Below are positions 44,351 through 54,408 of a stretch of 64,000 bases of DNA, in pieces; position 1 is the first letter of the stretch, and each line of letters starts with the position of its first letter. Made by a program: the position numbers and the translations under genes. Source of the stretch: Streptomyces sp. NRRL F-5126 (GTDB taxonomy: Bacteria; Actinomycetota; Actinomycetes; Streptomycetales; Streptomycetaceae); NCBI RefSeq assembly GCF_000721265.1, contig NZ_JOFZ01000012.1, positions 372,001 to 436,000 of the forward strand, given 5' to 3'. Under the pieces are notes generated by a model, which ran no database searches, was not told the origin of the DNA, and saw only the letters and a program-made list of their open reading frames with translations.

Positions 44351-44367
44351 AGAACGTCCTCTATGTT
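44351..44367. promoter_or_regulatory. Operator-like element between the receptor and AfsA genes
   Basis: AGAACGTCCTCTATGTT lies inside the 118-bp gap between the divergent receptor (start 44323) and synthase (start 44442), next to an A-rich run. It matches 15 of 17 positions of 41054-41070 upstream of the IS701-like gene. Probably the autoregulatory site of the receptor; inferred. Confidence 0.6.
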
Positions 44368-44441
44368 ACGGGACATGGCGCGGCTCCACCACCGCGTGGG
44401 GGCAGCGCTTTTCCAGCGCTTTCGAATCAGGGGGAACCACC

Positions 44442-45371
44442 ATGAACGAGTCGGTCACGGCTGCCGTTTCCAGAGCGAACCGGGTCGCGAGGGACCTCGT
44501 CCACAAGCACGACGCCGGGCAGGTGCTGCTCGCGGGCCTGCGGTGCCTCGGCGAGGACGAGTTCCTCGTCGCGGCCGACTGGACGGACACCAGCCAACTC
44601 GCCGCACACCGGCACGGCGGCCTGGACGACGCCGTCCTGATCACCGAGACGATCCGGCAGTGCTTCCCGCTGCTGGCACACGCCGGGTACGACGTGCCGT
44701 TCGGCGAGCGGCTGCTGTGGGACCAGTACCGCTACACACTGAACCTCGCCGCCCTGCACGACGGCGGCCTCGGCGGTCGGCCCGATCTGCACATACGCTG
44801 CCACGACGTGGTGCGCCGCCGCGGCCGGGTCAGCGGCCTCTCCATGGACATCACCGTCGTGCGGGACGGCGAGCAACTGGCCACCGCCTACACGCGGTTC
44901 ATCATCCAGACGCCCGCGATCGTCCAGCGGCTGCGCGGCGCGCACGGCGACGCCGGCCGGATGATGGAACTGGCGCGCAGCCGCCCGCTGCCGCCCCCGG
45001 TCTCCGGGGCGAGCGAGGAGTTCCGCGACGCGGTGCTCTCCCCCACCGACGCGCGCGACCGCTGGCTGCTGCGCGTCGACACACACCACCCGATGTACTT
45101 CGACCACCCGAGCGACCACGTCCCCGGCATCCTCCTGCTGGAGGCGGCCAAGCAGGCCGCGCGTACCGTACGGCACCCCAGGGCCGGGACCGCCGAGGCG
45201 ATGGAGACCGTGTTCCACCGCTACGTGGAGCTTGACGCGCCCTGCCAGGTGGACGCCGACGTGCTGCCGGACGACCAGACAGGCAGGGCACGGCTGCTGG
45301 TGACGATGCATCAGAACGACGAGCTGTGCTTCACCGCGCTGGTGTCGGTCGCGGGCCGGCCGGCCGCGTGA
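44442..45371 (+). CDS. afsA: AfsA-type gamma-butyrolactone signal synthase
   Basis: A 309-residue AfsA-family enzyme, which condenses a beta-ketoacyl thioester with dihydroxyacetone phosphate to give the GBL precursor. It has two hotdog-like halves: the N-terminal half with DDAVLITETIRQCFPLLAHAGY and FIIQTP, and the C-terminal half with HHPMYFDHPSDHVPGILLLEAAKQAAR, the D-H-x-x-D-H-V-P-G-x-x-x-x-E-A signature. The ATG at 44442 follows a GGGGGA site. Divergent from the receptor. The 3' end overlaps the convergent HAD gene by 41 bp. Confidence 0.94.
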   Translation: MNESVTAAVSRANRVARDLVHKHDAGQVLLAGLRCLGEDEFLVAADWTDTSQLAAHRHGGLDDAVLITETIRQCFPLLAHAGYDVPFGERLLWDQYRYTLNLAALHDGGLGGRPDLHIRCHDVVRRRGRVSGLSMDITVVRDGEQLATAYTRFIIQTPAIVQRLRGAHGDAGRMMELARSRPLPPPVSGASEEFRDAVLSPTDARDRWLLRVDTHHPMYFDHPSDHVPGILLLEAAKQAARTVRHPRAGTAEAMETVFHRYVELDAPCQVDADVLPDDQTGRARLLVTMHQNDELCFTALVSVAGRPAA

Positions 45372-46095
45372 CACCGGCCGCCTGACCGGGGCCCGCCGTC
45401 CGGCGGGTGCCCGGCAGTGTGCCGCCGCCCGTACGGGCGGCGTGGGCCCCGAGCACCAGGTCGTCGCCGACGGCGACGGGATGCCCCACGGAACGCAGGA
45501 GTTCGAGATCGGACGCGTGGTCCCCGTAGGCGGCGGCGCGCGAGGGGGGCACGGCGCGCTGCCGCATCAGCTCACGTGCCAGCCGGCCCTTCTGCACGCC
45601 GATCACCGGGCTTCGCACCACACCGGTGCACAGCCCGTCCGCGTACTCCGGCTCGCTGCAGAGGATCTCGTCGGCGCCGAGCGCGCCGGCCACCGGTTCG
45701 AGGCACGGGCGGAACGACCCGGACACGAGGACGATCAGCGCCCCCTGCTCCTGGTGCCGCCTCAGGGCGCTGACCACGGGCGGATGCAGGAGACCGCCCG
45801 CGGCGCTCTCCGCCTCGAACCACGCCCGGCCGTGCGAGAACAGCTCGTCCCGCGGCCGGCCGGCGAACAGGCGGTAGTACTCGCGGTTGGTCGTCAGCCG
45901 CGAGACGCCCTCCGCCGACCTGCGGCGCAGTGTGCCCGCCGCCTGCCCGTAGGCGGACGGCGGCAGTCCGCGCGCCCGGTAGTGGAACTCCAGGAAGCGG
46001 AACATGCTCTTGACGGTGATCAGGGTCTCGTCGACGTCGAAGAACGCGACGTCCACGGGGCGGTTCGGGTGATCCGGGTCCGGCGGGACGGGCAT
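45331..46095 (-). CDS. HAD-IB phosphatase (intact catalytic motifs)
   Basis: A 254-residue SerB/CicA-like HAD phosphatase. Motif I is VAFFDVDETLI with both Asp, motif II is IVLVSGSFRPC with Ser, motif III includes a conserved KGRLARELM lysine, and motif IV is YGDHASDLELL. The start at ATG 46095 has GGAAGG nine bases upstream. It ends inside the 3' part of afsA on the other strand, and it is the last gene of the long minus-strand array. Since GBL synthesis from dihydroxyacetone phosphate needs loss of phosphate, this is a good candidate for that step. Confidence 0.85.
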   Translation of the reverse strand: MPVPPDPDHPNRPVDVAFFDVDETLITVKSMFRFLEFHYRARGLPPSAYGQAAGTLRRRSAEGVSRLTTNREYYRLFAGRPRDELFSHGRAWFEAESAAGGLLHPPVVSALRRHQEQGALIVLVSGSFRPCLEPVAGALGADEILCSEPEYADGLCTGVVRSPVIGVQKGRLARELMRQRAVPPSRAAAYGDHASDLELLRSVGHPVAVGDDLVLGAHAARTGGGTLPGTRRTAGPGQAAGVTRPAGPRPTPAR

Positions 46096-46163
46096 GGGCG
46101 CGTGCCTTCCGTTTGCGGGGTACTTGGCATGCGGGGTACGTGGCATGGGGACGGGGCCCGGGG

Positions 46164-47891
46164 TCAGATGGCCGCGGGGAGCGGGGCCGGCAGGGCGGCG
46201 TGCGCCGCCAGATAGGTGCGGGTGTTCCTGCCGGGCGTCTTGCGGCCCAGATGGCCGGCGGCCACCAGGCGCTCCAGCAGGCCGGCGGGGCGTGGGGCCC
46301 GGCAGCGGGGGTCGGCGTGCAGCCGCCGCATCACCTCGAGCGCCACGTCGGCGCCGACCATGTCGAGCAGCCGTACGGGGCCGAGCGGCTGCTCGCCCAC
46401 GGACCGCACGGACGCGTCGAGCGCGGCGGTCGTGGTACCACCCGCGTCAAGCAGTTCCAGGGCCTGATTGAGGTACGGGAAGAGCAGCGCGTTGGCGATG
46501 AACCCGGCCCGGTCGCCGCACTGCACGGCACGCTTGCCGAGGTACCGGGCCACCGCGCGTGCCCGGGCGAGTGTGTGTGCGCTGGTGCCGCCGGCCGGTA
46601 CCAGTTCCACCAGCCGCATCATCGGCGCGGGGTTGAAGAAGTGCAGGCCGAGCACGTCGCCCGGGCGTCCGGCCGGCTCGGTGCAGGCGGCCACCGGCAG
46701 GCTGGAGGTGGAGGTCGCCAGCAGGGTGTGCGGCGCGCAGACCTCGCCGAGTTCGGCGAACAGGCGCCGCTTGACGTCCAGGTCCTCCACCACGGCCTCG
46801 ACGACGATGTCCACAGCGCCGAGTACCGAGCGGCGTGTGGTCGCGGTGAAGGCCGCCCCCGTCCGGCCGTCGTCCGCGCGGGTCAGCGCGGCCTCCACCC
46901 GTTCGGCCGCCGCCCGTGCCTTCTCCCCGGTCCGGGCGAGCAGGGTGGTGTCGAAGCCGCCGCGCACGAACGCCTCGGCGATGCCGGTGGCCATCACGCC
47001 CGAGCCGACGACCGCGACCCTGCGCCCGGGAGCGGCGGTCGGCGCCACCGTGGGGCGCGGGCCGGTGCGCCCGTCATGCCGGTGGAAGCCCCGCCCCGTC
47101 TTGCGGCCCAGCGCCCCCTGGGCGATCAGCTCGTCGAGGACGGGCGCCGGCGCCACGTGCCCCTCCCCCGCGTCGGCGAGCCGGGAGAGTACGTCACGCG
47201 CGGTGTCGAGGCCCATCGCGTCCAGCACGGCGAGCGGCCCCTCGTGCCAGCCGCAGCCCAGGCGCATGGCGTCGTCCACGTCCTGGGCGCTCGCGTATCC
47301 GTCGTGGACCATCCACGCCGCCCGGTTGAGCAGGCCGAGCAGGAGTCCTGGAGCGTACGATCCGGGCCGGTCGGCACTGGGGTGGACCGCGATCCCGGCC
47401 TCGCCGAGGATCTCGGCGACCCGTTCGGCCTGTGCGGGGGCGGCGTCGGGGGCGGCGGCCAGCTCGGCGCCGTCCAGGCTGTCGGAGCTCAGGAAGCGCA
47501 GGGCGAACAGGCCGGGCCCCGCGACGTCCGCGAGTTCGGCGAGCGGGGTGGTGAGCGCCGTGGTGAGCACCGGCGTGCCGGGGGTGCGGCGCCGGTTCAC
47601 CTCCGCGAGCACCACGCGTTTCAGCGCGGGGGGTTCAGGTACCGCCTCGATGACGAGGTCGGCCCCGGATATGCCGTCGGGGAACCTGGCCACCGCCCGG
47701 AGGTGTTCGCTCCCGCGTGGTTCCATGGCGCGGGCGACGGCGGCCGGATCGTGGTCCACGCCTATGACGTCGAGACCCGCGCGGGCCAGCCGCCGGGCGA
47801 GGGCGAGGCCGTGGCCGCCGAGGCCCACGACGGCCACGGTGCGGGGGTCCTGCGCCGTCGCGCCGTCGCGCTGCTCGGTAGTGTCGATCAT
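46164..47891 (-). CDS. Tandem-domain 3-hydroxyacyl-CoA dehydrogenase
   Basis: A 575-residue protein made of two 3-hydroxyacyl-CoA dehydrogenase units. Unit 2 (from about residue 290) is intact: RRVAVVGSGVMATGIAEAF, then VVEDLDVKRRLFAEL, LGLHFFNPAPMMRLVELV with the catalytic His, and GFIANALLFPYLNQALELL. Unit 1 keeps the NAD loop (VAVVGLGGHGLALARRL) and its helical domain (DVDDAMRLGCGWHEGPLAVLDAMGLD), but the HFFNP motif reads RFLSSD and the Asn region is replaced, so it looks non-catalytic. It probably oxidises or reduces a beta-hydroxyacyl thioester in the pathway. A 34-bp gap follows the aldo-keto reductase gene. Confidence 0.88.
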   Translation of the reverse strand: MIDTTEQRDGATAQDPRTVAVVGLGGHGLALARRLARAGLDVIGVDHDPAAVARAMEPRGSEHLRAVARFPDGISGADLVIEAVPEPPALKRVVLAEVNRRRTPGTPVLTTALTTPLAELADVAGPGLFALRFLSSDSLDGAELAAAPDAAPAQAERVAEILGEAGIAVHPSADRPGSYAPGLLLGLLNRAAWMVHDGYASAQDVDDAMRLGCGWHEGPLAVLDAMGLDTARDVLSRLADAGEGHVAPAPVLDELIAQGALGRKTGRGFHRHDGRTGPRPTVAPTAAPGRRVAVVGSGVMATGIAEAFVRGGFDTTLLARTGEKARAAAERVEAALTRADDGRTGAAFTATTRRSVLGAVDIVVEAVVEDLDVKRRLFAELGEVCAPHTLLATSTSSLPVAACTEPAGRPGDVLGLHFFNPAPMMRLVELVPAGGTSAHTLARARAVARYLGKRAVQCGDRAGFIANALLFPYLNQALELLDAGGTTTAALDASVRSVGEQPLGPVRLLDMVGADVALEVMRRLHADPRCRAPRPAGLLERLVAAGHLGRKTPGRNTRTYLAAHAALPAPLPAAI

Positions 47892-47925
47892 GGTGGAGCT
47901 CCTGCCTGTCGTGGGACGAACGTGG

Positions 47926-48891
47926 TCAGTAGCGGCTGCCTGTGGCAGCGGGGGCGGCGTCGAGGTCACCGAGGTCCCGCTCCGTCAGGAGCAGGGCGCC
48001 GGCGGCCAGGTTGTCCGCGAGGTAGCGGGTCTGCTTGGTGCCGGGGATCGGGATGACGTGGTCGCCCTGGGCGAGGGTCCAGGCCAGCACGACCTGGGCG
48101 GCGGTGGCGCCGTGCCGGGCGGCGACCCGCTCGACAGCCCGCACGATGCGCAGGTTCGCGGCGAACGCCTCGTCGGCGAAGCGCGGGTTGCCGGCCCGGA
48201 AGTCACCCGCCTCGAAGTCGCCGGGACCGGTGTAGCGGCCGGTGAGGAAGCCCCGGCCGAGCGGCGCGAAGGGCACGAAGCAGGCGCCGTGGGCGGCGCA
48301 CCAGCCGGAGATCCCCGTCTCCGGGTCGAGCGGTTCCCTGGTCCACAGGGACAGTTCGGACTGCACCGCGGCCACCGGGTGGATGGCGTGCGCGGTGCTC
48401 GCCTGCTCGCGGGTCACCTCGGAGAGTCCGAGGCGGCGCACCTTGCCGGCCCGTACGAGCTCGGCGAGGGCGCCCCAGGACTCGGCGAGCGGGACGTCCG
48501 GGTCGACGCGGTGCAGGTAGTAGAGGTCGATGGCCTCGACGCCGAGACGGCGCAGCGAGGCGTCCGCGCAGCGGCGGATGCGCTCGGGCGAGGCGTTGCG
48601 GCTCAGGGTCCTGGTGGCGAGGTCGTCCACCACGATCCCGGTCTTGGTGGCGACCACCGCGTCGGCGCGCCGGCCGGCCAGGGCCCGGCCGACCAGGGTC
48701 TCGTTGTGGCCTGCGCCGTAGGCGTCGGCGGTGTCGAGCAGGATCGGGCCCGCGTCCAGGGCCCGGCGGATCACCTCGACGGAGACCGAGTCGTCGCGCC
48801 GGGACTCGGCGTAACCCCAGCTCATTCCCATGCAGCCGAGGCCGACGGGGTGGACGGCGAGGCCTGTCGGGCCGACGCGACGCGCGATCAC
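47926..48891 (-). CDS. Aldo/keto reductase
   Basis: A 321-residue NADPH-dependent AKR. The barrel shows LGCMGMSWGYAESRRDDS, LDTADAYGAGHNETLVGRAL with the catalytic Asp and Tyr, VVATKTGI with the Lys, and IDLYYLHRVDPDVPLAESWGAL, with the cofactor tail IPIPGTKQTRYLADNL. The tetrad appears complete. The GTG start at 48891 follows a GGAG site. It lies in the biosynthetic array upstream of the 3-hydroxyacyl-CoA dehydrogenase and is a candidate ketone or aldehyde reductase. Confidence 0.9.
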   Translation of the reverse strand: MIARRVGPTGLAVHPVGLGCMGMSWGYAESRRDDSVSVEVIRRALDAGPILLDTADAYGAGHNETLVGRALAGRRADAVVATKTGIVVDDLATRTLSRNASPERIRRCADASLRRLGVEAIDLYYLHRVDPDVPLAESWGALAELVRAGKVRRLGLSEVTREQASTAHAIHPVAAVQSELSLWTREPLDPETGISGWCAAHGACFVPFAPLGRGFLTGRYTGPGDFEAGDFRAGNPRFADEAFAANLRIVRAVERVAARHGATAAQVVLAWTLAQGDHVIPIPGTKQTRYLADNLAAGALLLTERDLGDLDAAPAATGSRY

Positions 48892-49037
48892 GCGAACTCC
48901 ATTCGTTCAAACAATCGTTGGTGGGGTCGTGCCGGTGTGCGGCCGGAGGCGGCACTCGGCGACCTGATAACGAGGGGACGGGGGTGCGGGGACGGGCCGA
49001 GGGGCCGGCGCCGGGGCGTGGGGGCGCCCCGGCCCCG

Positions 49038-50279
49038 TCAGGCGGCGGTGAGGACCAGGGCGGCGTTGTGCCCGCCGAACCCGAGTGAGGTGCTCGCCGC
49101 GACGTTCATCCGGCGGCGCCTCGGCGCCCCGGTGACCACGTCGATGTCGACGTCGATCGACGGGTCCACCGACTCGACATTGGCGGTGGGCGGCACGACG
49201 CCGTGGTACAGCGACAGCGCCGTGTAGGCGGCCTCCACCGCGCCGGCCGCGGCCAGCGTGTGGCCGGTGACGCCCTTGGTGGACGTGACCGCGGCGCGGT
49301 CGCCGAGCACCGCGTGCAGGGCGCGTGCCTCCGTCAGGTCGTTCATCGGGGTGGATGTGCCGTGCGCGTTGACGTGCTCCACTTCGTCGGGGAACACGCC
49401 CGCCTCCCGCAGCGCGGCCTGCAGGGCCCGCGAAAGACCCTCGCCCTGCGGATGCGGGGCGGTGGCGTGGTGCGCGTCGGAGGTGGCGCAGAACCCGGCG
49501 ATGTCCGCGTAGCGTCTGGCGCCGCGCGCGGTGGCGTCCTCGCACCGCTCAAGCACCAGGAGCGCCGCGCCCTCGCCGGCCACGAAGCCGTCCCGGTCGG
49601 CGGCGAACGGTCGGGACGCCGCCGCCGGGTCGTCCGTACGGCCCGACAGCGCTCCCATGCGGGAGAGCCCGTTGAGTGTGCCCGGGCTGATGGCCGACTC
49701 GGCCCCGCCTGCCAGGACGATGTCGCACAGGCCCGACAGCAGCCATTCGCGTGCTGTGCCGATCGCGGACGCCCCCGACGCGCACGCGGTCGCCGTGACC
49801 AGGCTCGGGCCGTGGATGCGCAGGTCCATCGCGACGTAGCCGGCGACCATGTTCACCATGCCCATGGGGATCATCAGCGCGGACACGTCGTCGGGGGTCC
49901 CCTCGAAGTACGTGCGCAACTGCTTCTCCAGGGTGGCCACTCCGCCGAGGGAGTTGCCGATGACGACGCCCACGCGGGTGCAGTCCCAGGCATCGGTGTC
50001 GAGTCCGGAGTCGGCCACCGCCTGCCGGGCGCCCACCACGGCGAGCTGGGCGAAGCGGTCGAGCCGCCATGCGGTGCGCCGGCCAAGCTCGGCCGTCGGG
50101 TCGAAGCCGGGGACCCTGCAGGAGATGTCGACCTTCTCGCCCTTCAGGTCGGGATCGGTGGCGGCGGCGGACACGCCGGACAGGACGCGCCGCCAGTTCT
50201 CCTCCACTCCGATGCCGGCCGGGGTGACGAGGCCCATGCCGGTGACCGCGACGCCGCGGCCCCTGGCCACGCCGCTCAC
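49038..50279 (-). CDS. Beta-ketoacyl-ACP synthase II (FabF-type KS)
   Basis: A 413-residue condensing enzyme. The Cys-His-His triad is complete: Cys166 in TATACASGAS, His306 in VNAHGTSTP and His340 in TKGVTGHTL, so it is a catalytic KS and not a chain-length factor. No second KS follows it, unlike type II aromatic PKS. The GTG start at 50279 overlaps the ACP stop by four bases. It should elongate ACP-bound chains with malonyl units delivered by the malonyltransferase at 57702. Confidence 0.95.
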   Translation of the reverse strand: MSGVARGRGVAVTGMGLVTPAGIGVEENWRRVLSGVSAAATDPDLKGEKVDISCRVPGFDPTAELGRRTAWRLDRFAQLAVVGARQAVADSGLDTDAWDCTRVGVVIGNSLGGVATLEKQLRTYFEGTPDDVSALMIPMGMVNMVAGYVAMDLRIHGPSLVTATACASGASAIGTAREWLLSGLCDIVLAGGAESAISPGTLNGLSRMGALSGRTDDPAAASRPFAADRDGFVAGEGAALLVLERCEDATARGARRYADIAGFCATSDAHHATAPHPQGEGLSRALQAALREAGVFPDEVEHVNAHGTSTPMNDLTEARALHAVLGDRAAVTSTKGVTGHTLAAAGAVEAAYTALSLYHGVVPPTANVESVDPSIDVDIDVVTGAPRRRRMNVAASTSLGFGGHNAALVLTAA

Positions 50280-50539
50280 GCCTGCTCCGCCTTCGCGCGG
50301 ATCACGGCGACCGCCTCGTCCAGGGTGAAGGAGGACTTCAGGTCCCCCTCCGCCAGGACGATGCCCATCTCCTTGCGCAGGATCAGGCTCAGCTCCACGA
50401 GGATGAGGGAGTCGATCTCCAGCTCGTCGAAGGTGACGCCGGAGAGCAGCTCCGCCTCGTCGAAGCCGAACTTCTCGCAGATCAGGGCGGACACGCGGTG
50501 CTTGACGGACTCCTGGACCTCGATGACGGGGGTGTTCAT
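50276..50539 (-). CDS. Acyl carrier protein
   Basis: An 87-residue ACP. The phosphopantetheine site is Ser44 in LEIDSLILVELSLILRKEMGI. The flanking helices are typical (VKHRVSALICEKFGFDEAELL, DLKSSFTLDEAVAVI). The start at ATG 50539 has a GAGGAAAC tract upstream. It is translationally coupled to the KS gene (overlap at 50276-50279) and lies 52 bp after the FabH gene, so KS, ACP and FabH form one functional set. Small acidic ACP of the type II kind, not a modular PKS domain. Confidence 0.95.
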   Translation of the reverse strand: MNTPVIEVQESVKHRVSALICEKFGFDEAELLSGVTFDELEIDSLILVELSLILRKEMGIVLAEGDLKSSFTLDEAVAVIRAKAEQA

Positions 50540-50591
50540 GACGGTTTCCTCTCGTGTGTTCTGCATGGTGTGTTTCGGTGTGTGCCGGTGG

Positions 50592-51604
50592 TCAGCGGGG
50601 GTCCAGGTCGGGCCAGACCAGCGCAGCCGAGCCCCAGGTGAGCCCGCCGCCGAAGCCGGTGAGCAGCACCCGGTGACCGGGGCGCAGGCCGCCGTCGGCG
50701 ACGGCGTCGCGCAGGGCGAGCGGGATCGAGGCGGCCACGGTGTTGCCCACCCGGTCGAGGTTGGCGACGATCCGGTCCTCGTCCACGCCCAGCTGGCCGC
50801 CCACGGCGTGCAGGATGCGGATGTTGGCCTGGTGTGCCACGACCTTGTCGAGCTCGCCGGCCTTCCAGCCGATCCGGTCGAGCAGCTCCTGCGAGGACCT
50901 GCTCATGTCCAGCACGGCCCGGGTGAAGACGGGACGGCCGTCCATGGTGAAGAAGTGGTCGCCCGCGCCCGGTGGTTCGGTGCTCGATCGCTGCCGGGAA
51001 CCCCCGGCGCGCACCGTGATCAGGTCGGCGCCCGAGCCGTCGCTGCCCAGGTCGAAGCCGAGCAGAGCGCCCGGCTCGTCGGCCGTGCCGGCTCGCAGCA
51101 CCACGGCTCCCGCGCCGTCGCCGAAGATGACCCTGGTGGTGCGGTCGTCCGGATCGAGGATGGTCGAGAAGGTGTCCGCGCCGATCACCAGGGCGCGCTG
51201 TGCGACGCCGGCAGTGATCATGGAGGAGGCCGTGGCCAGGGCGTACACGAATCCGGTGCACACCGCCGCCACGTCGAAGGCGGGCACGCCCGGCAGGCCG
51301 AGCCGGTGGGCGACGTCCGGCGCGGTGGCGGGGCAGGGCCGGTCCGGGGTACTGGTGGCCAGCACCACCAGGTCGACGGCGGCATCCTGGCCCCCCGCGC
51401 GCAGGGCCGAGGCGAGGGCCTCCTGCCCGGCACGGACGGCGAGGTCGGAGGTGGCCTCGCCCGGGGCGACGACATGGCGGACGCCGATGCCGGTGCGGGT
51501 GCGTATCCACCGGTCCGAGGTGTCGAGTTCGGCGGCCAAATCGTCGTTGGTGACGGCCGTCGCGGGAAGCGCGCCGCCGAGGCCGCACAGGACAGCGGCG
51601 CGGC

Positions 51605-51608
<4 letters not shown>
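50592..51608 (-). CDS. Beta-ketoacyl-ACP synthase III (FabH-type)
   Basis: A 338-residue KAS III. The triad is complete: Cys117 in FDVAAVCTGFVYAL, His259 in KVVAHQANIRIL and Asn289 in RVGNTVAASIPLAL. Such enzymes start a chain from an acyl-CoA and malonyl-ACP and so choose the starter unit. The GTG start overlaps the monooxygenase stop by four bases. Whether it primes the ACP here or acylates another substrate cannot be told from the sequence. Confidence 0.94.
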
Positions 51609-53305
<1,697 letters not shown>

Positions 53306-53376
53306 GACGTTGCCTTTCGTTCGATCGGGGTCCGCCCGGAGGCGGAAGGGGTGACGGGTGTGCGGGGCAGGGCGGT

Positions 53377-54408
53377 TCACGTGGGCCGCTGGACCACGAG
53401 CGTGCTCCAGGTGAAGCCGGCGCCGGCGCTGAGCACCGCCGCGCGTTCGCCCGGTTCCAGCGCGTGCGGGCCGCCGGGAGCGGCCAGGGCCGCCAGGTTG
53501 GACAGCAGGTCGCCGGCGCCGAGGTGCCCGGTGCGCTCCCCCAGGTCGGCCGTGGGCGCGCCGGTGGCACGTGCCACGGCCGGCCCGTACACGTCGCGCG
53601 CGGTCGCGGCGCCCAGGCGGGGCAGCAGCACACAGCGCGGTTCCCGTGTGCCCGCGCCCGCCTCGGCGAGAGCGGCGGCCAGGGCCGCCGTGGTCTCCCG
53701 CCCGAGCCGGTCGAGGAAGGGTTCCTTGCCGTGGACGCCGAAGTACGCCTTCTTGGTCCTGCGGACGTCCACGGCCGCGCTCGCCAGGTGCGGCGCCGCG
53801 TGGAACGTGGCGGCATCGCGGTGGGCGCTCTCCAGCACGGGCACCGCCCTGGTGTGCAGGGCGCGCACAGTCAGCGCGCCCTCGGGGGCATGCCCTGTGC
53901 CGACCACGGCGGCGGTGGCGCCGTCGCCGTACCAGACACCGTAGTCGCCGCCCCAGCGGTCGAATCCGGGCCTGGCGAACCGGTCGGCGGTGGTGATCAG
54001 CACGGGTCCCGCGGCGGGCGAGGCAGCGAGCTGGTGCAGCGCGAGGCGCAAGGCGGCGCCCGCGCCGTTGCACATCTGCTGTATCCCGGTCGGCACCGCC
54101 CCGTGCGCGCCGGCCTCGGCGGCCACGTAGTGGGCGGGCGACCAGAAGTCGTGCCCCTGGTAGTAGGTCCAGGCGTGCAGCACGGCGGCGACGCCGCCGG
54201 CGGACACACCGGCACGCTCCAGCGCCCGGCGCGCGGCGCGCACCGCCATCTGCGGGGCCGACAGGTCGTGGGAGACGGGCAGTTGCTCGTAGCCCATCGC
54301 CTCGGCCTCCTGGGCGGTCACCCGGCCGGCGGCCAGCGCGTCCACCGTCTTCGCGGCGGTGGACGGCAGCCACTCGGCGGCGGCGATCCACATACGGCCG
54401 GTGCTCAT
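53377..54408 (-). CDS. KAS III-like acyltransferase (CerJ/ChlB6-type branch)
   Basis: A 343-residue thiolase-fold protein. The nucleophile is Cys113 in TGIQQMCNGAGAALRLAL, and the YGVWYGDGATAAVVG core is typical of KAS III. The C-terminal RTGHLGAGDLLSNLAAL segment holds the His region, but the Asn of the FabH triad is not in the usual GNTV context, as in acyl-transferring relatives such as CerJ and ChlB6. It probably transfers an acyl group rather than elongating a chain. It overlaps the second AfsA-family gene by four bases, so the two are translationally coupled. Confidence 0.8.
   Translation of the reverse strand: MSTGRMWIAAAEWLPSTAAKTVDALAAGRVTAQEAEAMGYEQLPVSHDLSAPQMAVRAARRALERAGVSAGGVAAVLHAWTYYQGHDFWSPAHYVAAEAGAHGAVPTGIQQMCNGAGAALRLALHQLAASPAAGPVLITTADRFARPGFDRWGGDYGVWYGDGATAAVVGTGHAPEGALTVRALHTRAVPVLESAHRDAATFHAAPHLASAAVDVRRTKKAYFGVHGKEPFLDRLGRETTAALAAALAEAGAGTREPRCVLLPRLGAATARDVYGPAVARATGAPTADLGERTGHLGAGDLLSNLAALAAPGGPHALEPGERAAVLSAGAGFTWSTLVVQRPT

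Noticed and set aside
46116..46150. Direct repeat GCGGGGTACxTGGCATG in the gap before the HAD phosphatase gene
   Set aside because: Two copies only, 18 bp apart, inside a 68-bp gap between same-strand genes; probably local duplication without evidence of binding.
48892..49037. Operator near CGTTCAAACAATCGTTGG upstream of the aldo-keto reductase
   Set aside because: It contains only a repeated CGTT and no real symmetry; the gap is short and the genes are likely cotranscribed.
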